Shown here one piece after another: positions 1 through 6,280 of a stretch of 6,280 nt of DNA. Every line of letters begins with the position of its first letter. Position 1 is the stretch's first letter. A program made the translations under genes and the position numbers. Location: assembly GCA_030607105.1 (NCBI GenBank), contig JAUWFF010000079.1, positions 1-6,280 on the forward strand. The letters run 5' to 3'. The DNA is from Filomicrobium sp. (lineage in GTDB: Bacteria > Pseudomonadota > Alphaproteobacteria > Rhizobiales > Hyphomicrobiaceae). Below the pieces are notes generated by a model. That model was given only the letters and a program-made list of their open reading frames with translations. It had not been told where the DNA came from and ran no database searches.

Positions 1-224
1 GGCCTGCCGTGCGCGCCTATAAGCGCACCGAGCGCCGCATGTTTGCTTGGCCAAAGCGTGTTCGTTCTGAATCTCTGTTTAAGTTGGCCCCGCGCGAGCG
101 TCGTCCGGTCGTCAAGCGCACGCGTCGCGCTTGGAAGCCGCTGTTTGCAACGCGCCGCGCCGCTCCTGCCCGTGCGGTCACGCGCACCCGTGCCGTTAGG
201 CGCACACGCGTCCGCGCTCGCTAA
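1..224 (+). CDS. Arginine-rich basic protein, C-terminal part (5' end uncertain or off the window)
   Basis: I do not recognise this protein. The frame is open from the window edge to a TAA at 222-224. A GTG at 9 is the first possible start, but no ribosome binding site can be seen before it, so the gene may begin upstream. From that GTG the product is 71 residues with 22 Arg, 5 Lys and only 3 Glu, ending in a run of RTR/RVRAR-like repeats. All but one of the arginines use CGC or CGT (the exception is AGG), which is what a translated frame in a GC-rich proteobacterium would show. A strong intrinsic terminator lies 27 nt after the stop on the same strand, which also supports a real gene. The charge pattern suggests binding to nucleic acid or another polyanion, or a basic tail of a larger protein; that is inference. 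A second open frame (to 252) overlaps it and looks less like coding. Confidence 0.5.
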   Translation, partial: PAVRAYKRTERRMFAWPKRVRSESLFKLAPRERRPVVKRTRRAWKPLFATRRAAPARAVTRTRAVRRTRVRAR

Positions 225-251
225 GGCGTCCGAAAGACAGATACTGGAATG

Positions 252-282
252 AGGGCGTGTCGAGCACTCGACCCGCCCTTTT
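252..282 (+). terminator. Intrinsic (rho-independent) terminator after the Arg-rich gene
   Basis: AGGGCG (252-257) pairs with CGCCCT (274-279) and GTCGAG (259-264) pairs with CTCGAC (267-272), with one T/C mismatch between the two blocks and a very small loop. The right arm runs straight into TTTT (279-282). The T-tract is on the plus strand, so it fits the gene ending at 224. Read from the minus strand, the hairpin is followed by CATTCC and not by a T-run, so it would be at best a poor terminator for ispG, which converges on it. Confidence 0.85.
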
Positions 283-304
283 CATTTGCCGATTACCTTC
301 ACAG

Positions 305-1534
305 TCAGCTTCTGCCGAAGCGCTGCTCAATGTAATCTTCGACAACCCGCTTAAAGTCCGCTGCGATCGTCGGCCCGCGCAACGTCATCGCTTTCTGTCC
401 ATCGATGAACACGGGGGCAGCCGGCGTCTCGCCGGTTCCCGGAAGGGAAATGCCGACGTCGGCGTGCTTTGATTCACCAGGCCCGTTCACAATGCAGCCC
501 ATTACAGCCAAGTTGAGCGCCTCGACACCTGGATAGCGGGCCTTCCACTCCGGCATACGCTCCTGGATCATGTCCTGTACGTCCCGGGCCAATTCTTGGA
601 ATACCGTCGAGGTGGTACGTCCGCAGCCTGGACAAGCCGCCACCACCGGAACAAACGACCTCAGACCCATGGTCTGCAGAAGTTCTTGTGCCGTCCGCAC
701 TTCTAAGGTGCGATCGCCGCCAGGCTCCGGCGTCAGCGAAAAGCGAATCGTATCGCCGATTCCATGCTGCAACAGGATCCCCATCGCCGCTGATGAGGCA
801 ACGATCCCTTTCGACCCCATGCCGGCCTCGGTGAGGCCGAGATGCAGAGCATATTCGCAGCGCTGCGCCAGCGAGGTGTAGACGGCGACAAGGTCCTGGA
901 TGGCGGAAACCTTCGCCGAGATGATAATCTTGTCCGCCCGAAGACCAAGTTCCTCCGCGCGGTTGGCCGAGTGCAGGCCCGATTGCACCATAGCTTCGTG
1001 CATCACGGCGCGGGCATCCTTGGGAGCTGCGTCCTGCGCGTTTTCGTCCATCAGCCGTGTCAGAAGATCCTGGTCAAGCGAGCCCCAGTTGACACCGATG
1101 CGCACCGGCTTTCCGTGCTGTAACGCCAGCTCGATGATTTCGGAATACTGGCGATCCTTCTTGTCCTTGAAACCGACGTTGCCGGGATTGATTCGGTACT
1201 TGGCAAGTGCTTCCGCGCAGGCGGGGTACTCACGAAGCAGCGTGTGCCCGATGTAATGAAAGTCACCGACAAGGGGGACATCACAGCCCAAGGCATCAAG
1301 CTTTTCGCGGATGTGCGGTACGGCTTTTGCGGCGTCATCTCGATCGACCGTGATCCGCACCAGCTCCGAACCTGTCCGCGCCAGGGCCGCCACCTGCGCC
1401 ACTGTCTTTGCGATGTCGGCGGTATCAGTGTTGGTCATCGACTGAACGACGATCGGCGCGCCGCCGCCGACGGGAACACCGCCAACGTCAACAGCAACCG
1501 AAGCGCGCCGGGGAGCGATCGGATCGCTTTTCAT
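305..1534 (-). CDS. ispG: 4-hydroxy-3-methylbut-2-en-1-yl diphosphate synthase (IspG/GcpE)
   Basis: IspG is a cytoplasmic [4Fe-4S] enzyme of the MEP isoprenoid pathway. It reductively converts 2-C-methyl-D-erythritol 2,4-cyclodiphosphate to HMBPP, the substrate of IspH. The product is 409 residues. The N-terminal TIM barrel begins with the typical VQSMTNTDT stretch (about 30-38) and includes VPLVGDFHY (86-94), [11 protein letters not shown] (112-122) and [10 protein letters not shown] (145-154). The cluster ligands are in the C-terminal domain: Cys301 and Cys304 in CPGCGR and Cys347 in [11 protein letters not shown], with Glu354 following. The spacer between the second and third cysteines is about 11 residues longer than in E. 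coli IspG, a form common in alphaproteobacteria. I chose the ATG at 1534 because GAAGG (1542-1546) lies 7 nt upstream and the IspG homology starts there; the frame stays open to 1867 only as a shadow of the preceding gene. It follows the acyl-CoA dehydrogenase gene by 61 nt with no terminator, so co-transcription is likely. Confidence 0.97.
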   Translation of the reverse strand: MKSDPIAPRRASVAVDVGGVPVGGGAPIVVQSMTNTDTADIAKTVAQVAALARTGSELVRITVDRDDAAKAVPHIREKLDALGCDVPLVGDFHYIGHTLLREYPACAEALAKYRINPGNVGFKDKKDRQYSEIIELALQHGKPVRIGVNWGSLDQDLLTRLMDENAQDAAPKDARAVMHEAMVQSGLHSANRAEELGLRADKIIISAKVSAIQDLVAVYTSLAQRCEYALHLGLTEAGMGSKGIVASSAAMGILLQHGIGDTIRFSLTPEPGGDRTLEVRTAQELLQTMGLRSFVPVVAACPGCGRTTSTVFQELARDVQDMIQERMPEWKARYPGVEALNLAVMGCIVNGPGESKHADVGISLPGTGETPAAPVFIDGQKAMTLRGPTIAADFKRVVEDYIEQRFGRS

Positions 1535-1541
1535 ATTAGGA

Positions 1542-1546
1542 CCTTC
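1542..1546 (-). promoter_or_regulatory. Ribosome binding site of ispG
   Basis: GAAGG on the minus strand, 7 nt before the ATG at 1534. It settles the start of ispG, because the open frame extends a further 111 codons upstream into the neighbouring gene. Confidence 0.75.
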
Positions 1547-1595
1547 ACGTTGCGCGCCTGTTAGCTCAACGCCGCCGGACACCTGATCAAGCAAC

Positions 1596-3278
1596 TCAAG
1601 ATTTCGGCGGTTCCAGCAATCGCCGCGCGATGACCTGCGCCTGGATCTCTGCAGCACCTTCAAAGATGCTAAGGATGCGCGCGTCACACAAGACCCGCGA
1701 CACCGGATACTCCAGCGCGAACCCATTGCCGCCGTGAATCTGCAGCGCATTGTCGGCAGCGGCCCAGGCAACCCGGGCGCCGAGCAGCTTAGCCATGCCG
1801 GCCTCCAGATCGCAACGATGTCCAAGGTCCTTTTCGCGCGCCGCGAAGTAGGTGAGCTGGCGGGCAATCATGGTCTCAACGGCGATCATAACGACCTTGT
1901 TGGCGACTCTCGGGAACTCATAGATAGGCTTGCCGAACTGGTTGCGCTCGAGCGCATAACGTAGTCCGAGATCCATGGCGCATTGAGCCACCCCGACGGC
2001 ACGGGCGGCGGTCTGAATACGCGCGCCTTCGAAGGTGTTCATCAGCTGCTTGAAGCCCTGACCTTCAGCGCCCCCGAGCAACTGGCTTTCTGGCACCGCG
2101 AAGTCATCGAACGAAATATCGTACTCTTTCATTCCGCGATAGCCGAGCACCTCGATCTCGCCGCCTGTCATGCCGTCCGCCGGGAACGGGTTGTCGTCGC
2201 TGCCGCGCGGCTTATCAACCAGCAGCATCGACAGGCCGCGGTAGCCCTTTTCATCGGGGTTTGTGCGCACCAGCAGCGTCATTAGGTCCGCCCGTACCGG
2301 ATGCGTGATCCAGGTCTTCTGACCGGTCACCTTGTAGCTGTCACCCTCCTTAACCGCGCGCGTTTTCAAAGACGCAAGGTCCGAGCCTGTGTTGGGCTCA
2401 GTGAACACAGCGGTCGGCAGTGTATCGCCGGAAGCGATCATCGGCAGGTACTTCTGCTTCTGCTCATCCGTACCGTTGTGCAGGATCAATTCGCCCGCGA
2501 TCTCCGAGCGCGTGCCCAACGAACCAACGCCAATGTAGCCGCGCGATAATTCCTCAGAGACGACGCACATTGCCTCCTTGCCAAGGCCAAGACCGCCGAA
2601 TTCTTCAGGAATGGTCAAGCCGAAGACGCCCAGCTCGGCCACCTTTTCGATGATCTCTATGGGTATGTATTGATTGGCGAGATGCCATTCGTGGGCGTGC
2701 GGCACGACTTCGGCTTCCGAGAACTTGCGCATCTGCTCGTGGATCTCGGTGTGCATCTCGTCGAGACCGGAATCACCGTATGTGGTGGCGCCTTGAGCAT
2801 CCGCGATCATCTTGGCCAGGAGCGCTTTGACGCCGGCCGTATCGCCTGTCGACACGAGCCCCGCCGCCGCATCTTCTAAGCTGCGGATATCTTCACGCGC
2901 CACGCCAAGCTGCGATGGCCGGATGATTTCACCCTGGCTCATCGGGATACCACCGGCGATCTGGCCCAAGTATTCCGCGAATGCCGCCCGGGTCAGCAGG
3001 CTTTCCATCTCGCCAAAGCGGCCCTCGGACTTCAAGGAAGATGCCCAGGCATGCATCTGCCGGAGGCCTTCCACGGTCGTTGCTAGCCACGCCAGGCCGT
3101 GTACTTCATGCTGCAGAGAATCCAGATCGCCGTTGGCCGCGTCAATTTTGCGGCGTACACCGCTCTTTGCCAGCTTCACGAAATGACTTGCGGCATCGAC
3201 GGCCGCGCGTGTTGCTTCGAGAAGCTGGTCTGCGTCGGCCGGACTCTGGGTGTCAGCGATCGCTTCTGCTGTGCTCAT
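1596..3278 (-). CDS. mcd: Acyl-CoA dehydrogenase of the (2S)-methylsuccinyl-CoA dehydrogenase type
   Basis: A flavin-dependent acyl-CoA dehydrogenase, probably the enzyme oxidising (2S)-methylsuccinyl-CoA to mesaconyl-CoA in the ethylmalonyl-CoA pathway, with electrons passed to electron-transfer flavoprotein. The product is 560 residues, against about 380-400 for a standard family member. The extra length is an N-terminal, mostly helical region of roughly 170 residues, as in known Mcd proteins. The dehydrogenase core follows: the N-terminal helical domain (about 170-290); the FAD-contacting FTEPNTGSD (292-300) and KTWIT (321-325); the beta domain; then the C-terminal helical domain with RNQFGKPI (445-452), QIHGGNGF (513-520) and [11 protein letters not shown] (538-548). 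Glu540 is the expected catalytic base. The ATG at 3278 has AGAAGGA upstream (3290-3296), slightly far at about 11 nt. A candidate promoter lies at 3362-3389, and ispG follows in the same direction. Membership of the family is certain; the substrate is inferred from the N-terminal extension and C-terminal motif, and another branched-chain acyl-CoA substrate remains possible. Confidence 0.87.
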   Translation of the reverse strand: MSTAEAIADTQSPADADQLLEATRAAVDAASHFVKLAKSGVRRKIDAANGDLDSLQHEVHGLAWLATTVEGLRQMHAWASSLKSEGRFGEMESLLTRAAFAEYLGQIAGGIPMSQGEIIRPSQLGVAREDIRSLEDAAAGLVSTGDTAGVKALLAKMIADAQGATTYGDSGLDEMHTEIHEQMRKFSEAEVVPHAHEWHLANQYIPIEIIEKVAELGVFGLTIPEEFGGLGLGKEAMCVVSEELSRGYIGVGSLGTRSEIAGELILHNGTDEQKQKYLPMIASGDTLPTAVFTEPNTGSDLASLKTRAVKEGDSYKVTGQKTWITHPVRADLMTLLVRTNPDEKGYRGLSMLLVDKPRGSDDNPFPADGMTGGEIEVLGYRGMKEYDISFDDFAVPESQLLGGAEGQGFKQLMNTFEGARIQTAARAVGVAQCAMDLGLRYALERNQFGKPIYEFPRVANKVVMIAVETMIARQLTYFAAREKDLGHRCDLEAGMAKLLGARVAWAAADNALQIHGGNGFALEYPVSRVLCDARILSIFEGAAEIQAQVIARRLLEPPKS

Positions 3279-3361
3279 ATGCTGTTCTTTCCTTCTCTGG
3301 CGGGTGCGCGGAACTCGCTAAGCCGCCGAACCGCGCCACATCCTTGTGATTTTGTAGGCGC

Positions 3362-3389
3362 AAGATAACGGCTCAAAAATGTGTGGCAA
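3362..3389 (-). promoter_or_regulatory. Candidate sigma70-type promoter for mcd-ispG
   Basis: On the minus strand, TTGCCA (3384-3389, 5 of 6 matches to TTGACA) is followed after 16 nt by TATCTT (3362-3367, 4 of 6 matches to TATAAT). Transcription would start near 3355 and give a leader of about 75 nt before the mcd ATG at 3278. The -35 box falls inside, and the -10 box just past, the last part of the decaying reading frame upstream. This is a consensus match by eye only. Confidence 0.4.
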
Positions 3390-3741
3390 CAGGGTCTTTT
3401 CGCCGGGCATCCAAAGGCCGCCGAGCGCCGTTTTGACTTCCCCGCAGCGCCTTGAGAATTCGCCCGATGGCTCGTTTCGGCGGCGACTTGGCCGCTTCCG
3501 GCCCATTCCACCAATCCACCTACTGACTTTTCGAGCCTGGCGTTTGGCGAGTGATGATCTCCACTGTGACTTCCTCGATATCGGTATGGTAGGCGGCGTA
3601 CTCCTCGGCATTCACCTCATGCGGCTCGGTAGCCCTAACGAGCTTTAACTTCAAGGCCCCCGGCCAGGAACCCGCCGCGTCGCGTCCCAGGAGACCAGTC
3701 TCCTCCTCTACTTTTAGGTCGGCACCGCCTTTGAAGCCCGT
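3373..3741 (-). pseudogene. Same-frame continuation of the upstream gene, broken by stop codons
   Basis: After the TGA at 3742-3744 the same reading frame stays open for 73 codons to a TAG (3520-3522), then for 48 more to a TGA (3373-3375). The first block is coding-like: rich in G-starting codons and in glutamate, with about two thirds G or C at third positions. It reads ADLKVEEETGLLG early and NAEEYAAYHTDIEEVTVEII near its end. The second block contains EAAKSPPKRAIGRILKALRG and is rich in Lys and Arg. Neither block has a convincing start with a ribosome binding site; the available starts are internal GTG or TTG codons. The simplest reading is that this is the C-terminal part of the gene starting at 4305, lost through two nonsense changes. 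Other possibilities are two small independent genes, stop-codon readthrough, or chance open frames. I recognise no domain here. Confidence 0.4.
3689..3704. repeat. Perfect inverted repeat, 7-bp arms
   Basis: AGGAGAC (3689-3695) and GTCTCCT (3698-3704) are perfect reverse complements separated by CA. There is no T-run on either side, so it is not an intrinsic terminator. It lies in the decayed reading frame and could be chance, an operator half-site pair, or a by-product of the GAG-rich codons there. Confidence 0.35.
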
Positions 3742-4305
3742 TCACCGCCTCGTCATGATGGTTACTCCAGCTTCATTTTGTAAGCAGTCTTCTGTGGGCA
3801 GATCTTGTCCGAGAAGCTCAAGATCGGCTGCTCGGACGTTTCTAGTCCTGGTTGAATGATCTTCTCCAAACGACAAGGGCTCAGTGTTTTCTTCATCGGC
3901 GACGCAGGCGTACGCCGGCGCTGCTGAGGGCGCACTTTGTCGCGTTAGCCTTGCTGCCTGCTCAATCCAGTAGTGCTGGTACACCGTCCGGCCGAGCCCG
4001 AGGGTCGCACTGAGGCTGCGGACTTCGGTCGTCGTCCAGTCGGCGATCTGCTGGTAGTGTGTGATGCCGATTCGAATAGGCTTTTCAGAGAGTTGTTGAT
4101 CAATTCTCCGGGTCTTGGTGAGATCGTCGGGCATGTTGGGATCAAGGGCTGGACCGCTGCGCCGCGACCCCGGCGGAGTTTCGTGGACCTCGACCTTCGG
4201 TTGCGGCACGCGTGCGGCGGGCGCGTTGGGCCGCGCCCTCTCGCGCTCTCGCGGGTTCCCTCTCCCACGACCCGAGCCAGCATCGCCCGCTCCTCCACCC
4301 ATCAT
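3742..4305 (-). CDS. Hypothetical protein with a degenerate helix-hairpin-helix domain, probably decaying
   Basis: The product is 187 residues. Residues 1-57 are low complexity and rich in Gly, Arg and Pro. Residues 59-120 resemble the helix-hairpin-helix module found in alphaproteobacterial proteins (COG3743-like, also seen appended to ribosomal protein L21 and NuoE). The usual layout is DDL, a GIG hairpin, then LGIT-Y-QIA-W and a closing W-I-Q-A-L motif. Here PDDLTK (59-64), IGITHYQQIADW (79-90) and YWIEQAARL (112-120) fit. However, Arg67 replaces the first hairpin glycine and Pro76 falls inside the next helix, so DNA binding or the fold is doubtful. Residues 121-187 are unrecognised. Two ATGs in tandem (4305 and 4302) follow GGGAG about 8-9 nt upstream, and an in-frame TAG lies just before, so the start is reasonable. 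The frame ends at a TGA beyond which coding-like sequence goes on in phase. It may still make a short protein, but the lesions suggest a pseudogene. Confidence 0.5.
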   Translation of the reverse strand: MMGGGAGDAGSGRGRGNPRERERARPNAPAARVPQPKVEVHETPPGSRRSGPALDPNMPDDLTKTRRIDQQLSEKPIRIGITHYQQIADWTTTEVRSLSATLGLGRTVYQHYWIEQAARLTRQSAPSAAPAYACVADEENTEPLSFGEDHSTRTRNVRAADLELLGQDLPTEDCLQNEAGVTIMTRR

Positions 4306-4543
4306 ACTAATAGGCTCCCAAACAGCGCCGACATCGCAAAGGCCGACCCACTAAAGCCTACCTCCCTCAAACAATTACCTAATTTTAGTGCGGTCAAGCA
4401 ATCACACACCCACGACCAAATGCTTGCCCCACATTGTTCGCCTTGCCGCGGTTTGATAACGCTTGAAGCGCACAGGGCGCGGCCACATTTCATGAAACTG
4501 TTCATTAAGTGCTGAACGGCTCAATCGCAGACGGAACCTCCGG
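4306..4543. other. Divergent intergenic region between the HHH gene and the YihY-family gene
   Basis: This AT-richer spacer must hold the upstream signals of both flanking genes. On the minus strand TTGACC (4392-4397) resembles a -35 box, but nothing at the right distance makes a good -10. TAAAAT is present, but only 5 nt away. On the plus strand I see no convincing -35/-10 pair. A perfect 10-bp palindrome, TTTCATGAAA (4488-4497), sits about 50 nt before the YihY start and might be an operator or chance. I find no credible small gene. Confidence 0.4.
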
Positions 4544-5425
4544 ATGTCAGAAGAAAAAAGCGAAATCCTCAAAGCGATCTACCGGCTCTATGAGCATTCG
4601 GGCTTTTCGCTAGCGGGAGCGGTGGCGTTCTCGTTCGTCATTTCGCTTTTCCCGTTTTGCATATTCTTGGCCGGCCTGGCAGGTCTCATTGGCACGCCGG
4701 AGCTGGCCCAACAGGCCGTCACGCAATTGTTCAATGTCCTGCCGAAGGATGTCGCCAGCGCATTGGCGCCGCAGGTGGTTTCGATCATGAGCAGCACGCG
4801 CATCGACTTGCTTACCTTTGGTGGCGGTATCGCGTTGTTCTTTGCCACCAGTGCCATCGAGACGCTACGCGCCGCCCTCAATGGTGCCTATCGCGAGTTC
4901 GAGACGTTGATGTATCCGCTGGTTCTGCTTCGCAGCATGATGTTCGTATTGGTCAGCGCAGTATCCTCGCTGGTCTTGACCTGGGCGGTGATCGTTGGCC
5001 CTGGCATCGCCGCGAAGTTTGAGCCTTCGTGGCTCAAATCCATCCTTGATTCGACTTGGCTGACCTTCTGGTTTCGTTATTTGATCGCGGGGTTGGTCAT
5101 TGCAGTGCAGCTGGTCGCATTCCACCTTTGGCTTGCCGCTGGACGGCGTAGCCTTAGCGATGTACTTCCCGGCGTCGCGCTTTCCACGTTCCTCTGGATA
5201 GCACTCGCAATTCTGTACTCCTATTACCTGGAATTCAGCGACTACTCCCGTTTCTACGCCGGCCTGTCCCAAATGATGGTTGCCTTGATCTTCTTTCAGG
5301 TGACTGCAGTCATCATCATACTGGGAGCCGAGCTCAACCGGGGCCTTATAGAGCTCAAGAAACTCCGCAACGGCTCCGAACGCCAGGACATCAAGGACGC
5401 CATGGTTCCCCGCCACTCAGTCTAG
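4544..5425 (+). CDS. YihY/BrkB-family inner-membrane protein
   Basis: An integral membrane protein of 293 residues, the usual size for this family. The family was once annotated as ribonuclease BN or serum-resistance factor BrkB; those names were not borne out for most members, and the true role, possibly transport, is unsettled. Six hydrophobic segments are visible, at about 25-50, 88-105, 130-152, 176-198, 208-228 and 243-262. A short cytoplasmic-looking N-terminus (KSEILKAIYRLYEHSG) precedes them and a charged tail with KKLRNGSER follows. Family hallmarks are AFSFVISLFPF (28-38), the ETLRAALNGAYREFE stretch (106-120), LPGVALSTFLW (208-218) and the ending FFQVTAVIIILGAELN (250-265). The ATG at 4544 has a weak ACGGA (4531-4535) 8 nt upstream, and the family homology starts here. 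The gene stands alone on its strand, converging on the permease gene and sharing its stop tetramer CTAG. Confidence 0.92.
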   Translation: MSEEKSEILKAIYRLYEHSGFSLAGAVAFSFVISLFPFCIFLAGLAGLIGTPELAQQAVTQLFNVLPKDVASALAPQVVSIMSSTRIDLLTFGGGIALFFATSAIETLRAALNGAYREFETLMYPLVLLRSMMFVLVSAVSSLVLTWAVIVGPGIAAKFEPSWLKSILDSTWLTFWFRYLIAGLVIAVQLVAFHLWLAAGRRSLSDVLPGVALSTFLWIALAILYSYYLEFSDYSRFYAGLSQMMVALIFFQVTAVIIILGAELNRGLIELKKLRNGSERQDIKDAMVPRHSV

Positions 5426-6280
5426 GACCTACCGGACTTGCTTGGCATCTGCGCGCGGCCGGACATTGGGCGAATAACGAACACCGCGGCCATCACCAGC
5501 GCGATCCCGACAATTTGCATGTAGGACAAGTCTTCACCGAACATTGCAGCCGCCATCAAGGCTGTTGTCGCTGGCACCAGATAGAGCAGGCTCGTTACGC
5601 GAGATACCGCGCTGGCCCTGATCATCACCATCAACAGCAAGACGGCTCCAATCGACAAGACGACAACGAGCCAGGCGGTTGCGAGCATGAATTCGGGCGT
5701 CCATTGGACGGTCATTGTTTCGCTCACCATCGCCGCGACGGCGGCCGTGATGAAGGCCGCGACGTACTGCCAAATGGTGACCGCCAGTAGGTCCCCGCTC
5801 ATTCCATGCAGCTTTTGATTAAGTGTTCCGAACGTCATGCCGAGAAGCGCCGCGAAGACACCGACAAGTGCCGCCGTGCCGAATGCGCCCGCTGTTGCGC
5901 TTTGCAAGGATAGCTTCGGTGCCAGCACGAGCAGAACGCCGCACAGGCCGAAAATTAGTCCAAACCAATGCCGCCGGCCCGGCCATTCGCCAAGTACGGG
6001 ACCAGCAAGAAGTGCGGTCAGAATGGGCTGGGTCGAAACGACGATGGCCACGATGCCGGCTGGCATGTGGTCTCGTAGCGCCCACATTACGCCGCCTAGG
6101 TAGATTGTGTGCATCAGTATGCCGGTAACGGCGGCCTGCCATGCCGCGGCTGTCTTGGGCCAATTGATGCGGGCCAACACCGCCCAGGGGATCAGCAACG
6201 CTAGGACAAATGCAAACCGCACGGTGAGGAAGGTGAATGGCTCAGCGAATTCGGCGCCAACCTTCGAGCCGATAAATCCG
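5422..6280 (-). CDS. EamA/DMT-superfamily permease (N-terminus beyond the window)
   Basis: A membrane transporter of the drug/metabolite transporter superfamily with two EamA repeats. Substrates in this family are mostly unknown, often amino acids or other small metabolites leaving the cell. The frame is open to the right edge, and the first visible residues, GFIGSKVGAEFAEPFTFL, match the usual end of helix 1 and start of helix 2. I therefore treat the GTG at 6222 as internal and the gene as missing perhaps 15-25 N-terminal residues. Of the 285 visible residues, repeat 1 runs to about 122 and repeat 2 from about 130 to 270. Each repeat carries the family's conserved glycine-glutamate after its fourth helix (GE at 97-98 and 248-249). 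The tail after RPMSGRAQ is polar and positively charged, which fits a cytoplasmic C-terminus. It ends at a TAG (5422-5424) overlapping the TAG of the convergent YihY-family gene. Confidence 0.92.
   Translation of the reverse strand, partial: GFIGSKVGAEFAEPFTFLTVRFAFVLALLIPWAVLARINWPKTAAAWQAAVTGILMHTIYLGGVMWALRDHMPAGIVAIVVSTQPILTALLAGPVLGEWPGRRHWFGLIFGLCGVLLVLAPKLSLQSATAGAFGTAALVGVFAALLGMTFGTLNQKLHGMSGDLLAVTIWQYVAAFITAAVAAMVSETMTVQWTPEFMLATAWLVVVLSIGAVLLLMVMIRASAVSRVTSLLYLVPATTALMAAAMFGEDLSYMQIVGIALVMAAVFVIRPMSGRAQMPSKSGRS

Noticed and set aside
43..252. Second open frame overlapping the Arg-rich one
   Set aside because: Its stop lies at the edge of the terminator stem, its composition is what a shifted reading of CGC/CGT arginine codons would produce, and no start signal is visible.
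1535..1867. Possible 111-residue N-terminal extension of IspG
   Set aside because: The frame is open, but it lies antiphase to the well-conserved C-terminus of the acyl-CoA dehydrogenase for most of its length. IspG homology and a good ribosome binding site both point to 1534.
3318..3611. Minus-strand ATG-started frame of 97 codons upstream of mcd
   Set aside because: It is in a different phase from the coding-like same-frame continuation, shows no recognisable motif and covers the candidate promoter and leader of mcd.
3379..3648. Plus-strand 89-codon frame
   Set aside because: It has no homology I recognise and lies opposite a stretch with better coding character on the minus strand.
4200..4290. 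GC-rich, repetitive-looking stretch (CGCGCTCTCGCG and similar) as a possible repeat element
   Set aside because: It is explained by the Arg/Gly/Pro-rich N-terminus of the HHH frame; there are no regular repeat units or spacers.
3973..4515. Plus-strand open frame of 180 codons
   Set aside because: It overlaps the minus-strand HHH frame, which carries recognisable motifs. It has no domain, no clear ribosome binding site and an ordinary shadow-like composition.
5422..6222. Complete permease starting at the GTG at 6222
   Set aside because: The frame is open for 19 more codons to the window edge, and those residues match the normal N-terminal part of EamA proteins, so the true start is outside the window.

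Overview
The window looks like chromosomal DNA from a GC-rich alphaproteobacterium, most likely of the Hyphomicrobiales/Rhizobiales type. Three things point there: an IspG with the CPGCGR cysteine motif and a long spacer before its third cysteine, a methylsuccinyl-CoA dehydrogenase-type flavoprotein (ethylmalonyl-CoA pathway), and a degenerate copy of the helix-hairpin-helix module that alphaproteobacteria often append to proteins. The assignment rests on motif recognition, not on a database search.

Layout. At the left edge, the 3' end of a very arginine-rich plus-strand reading frame stops at 224 and is followed by a strong intrinsic terminator (252-282). Facing it on the minus strand is a two-gene cluster: an acyl-CoA dehydrogenase of the (2S)-methylsuccinyl-CoA dehydrogenase type (1596-3278), then ispG (305-1534) 61 nt downstream with no terminator between them. 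A plausible sigma70-type promoter lies at 3362-3389. Upstream of it, also on the minus strand, is a gene that appears to be decaying: an intact 187-codon frame with a damaged helix-hairpin-helix domain (3742-4305), continued in the same frame by coding-like sequence broken by two stop codons (3373-3741).

The right third holds a plus-strand YihY/BrkB-family membrane protein (4544-5425) and a minus-strand EamA/DMT-family permease that runs off the right edge (5422-6280). These two genes converge and share the palindromic tetramer CTAG, which provides both stop codons.

Functionally, mcd and ispG belong to different pathways (C2/C5 acyl-CoA assimilation and MEP isoprenoid synthesis). Their probable co-transcription is a linkage to test, not a known functional unit. 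The membrane proteins on the right have no evident connection to them. I see no mobile element, CRISPR array, tRNA or rRNA. The most unusual feature is the punctuated, same-frame gene remnant at 3373-4305. I found no convincing new biological system.
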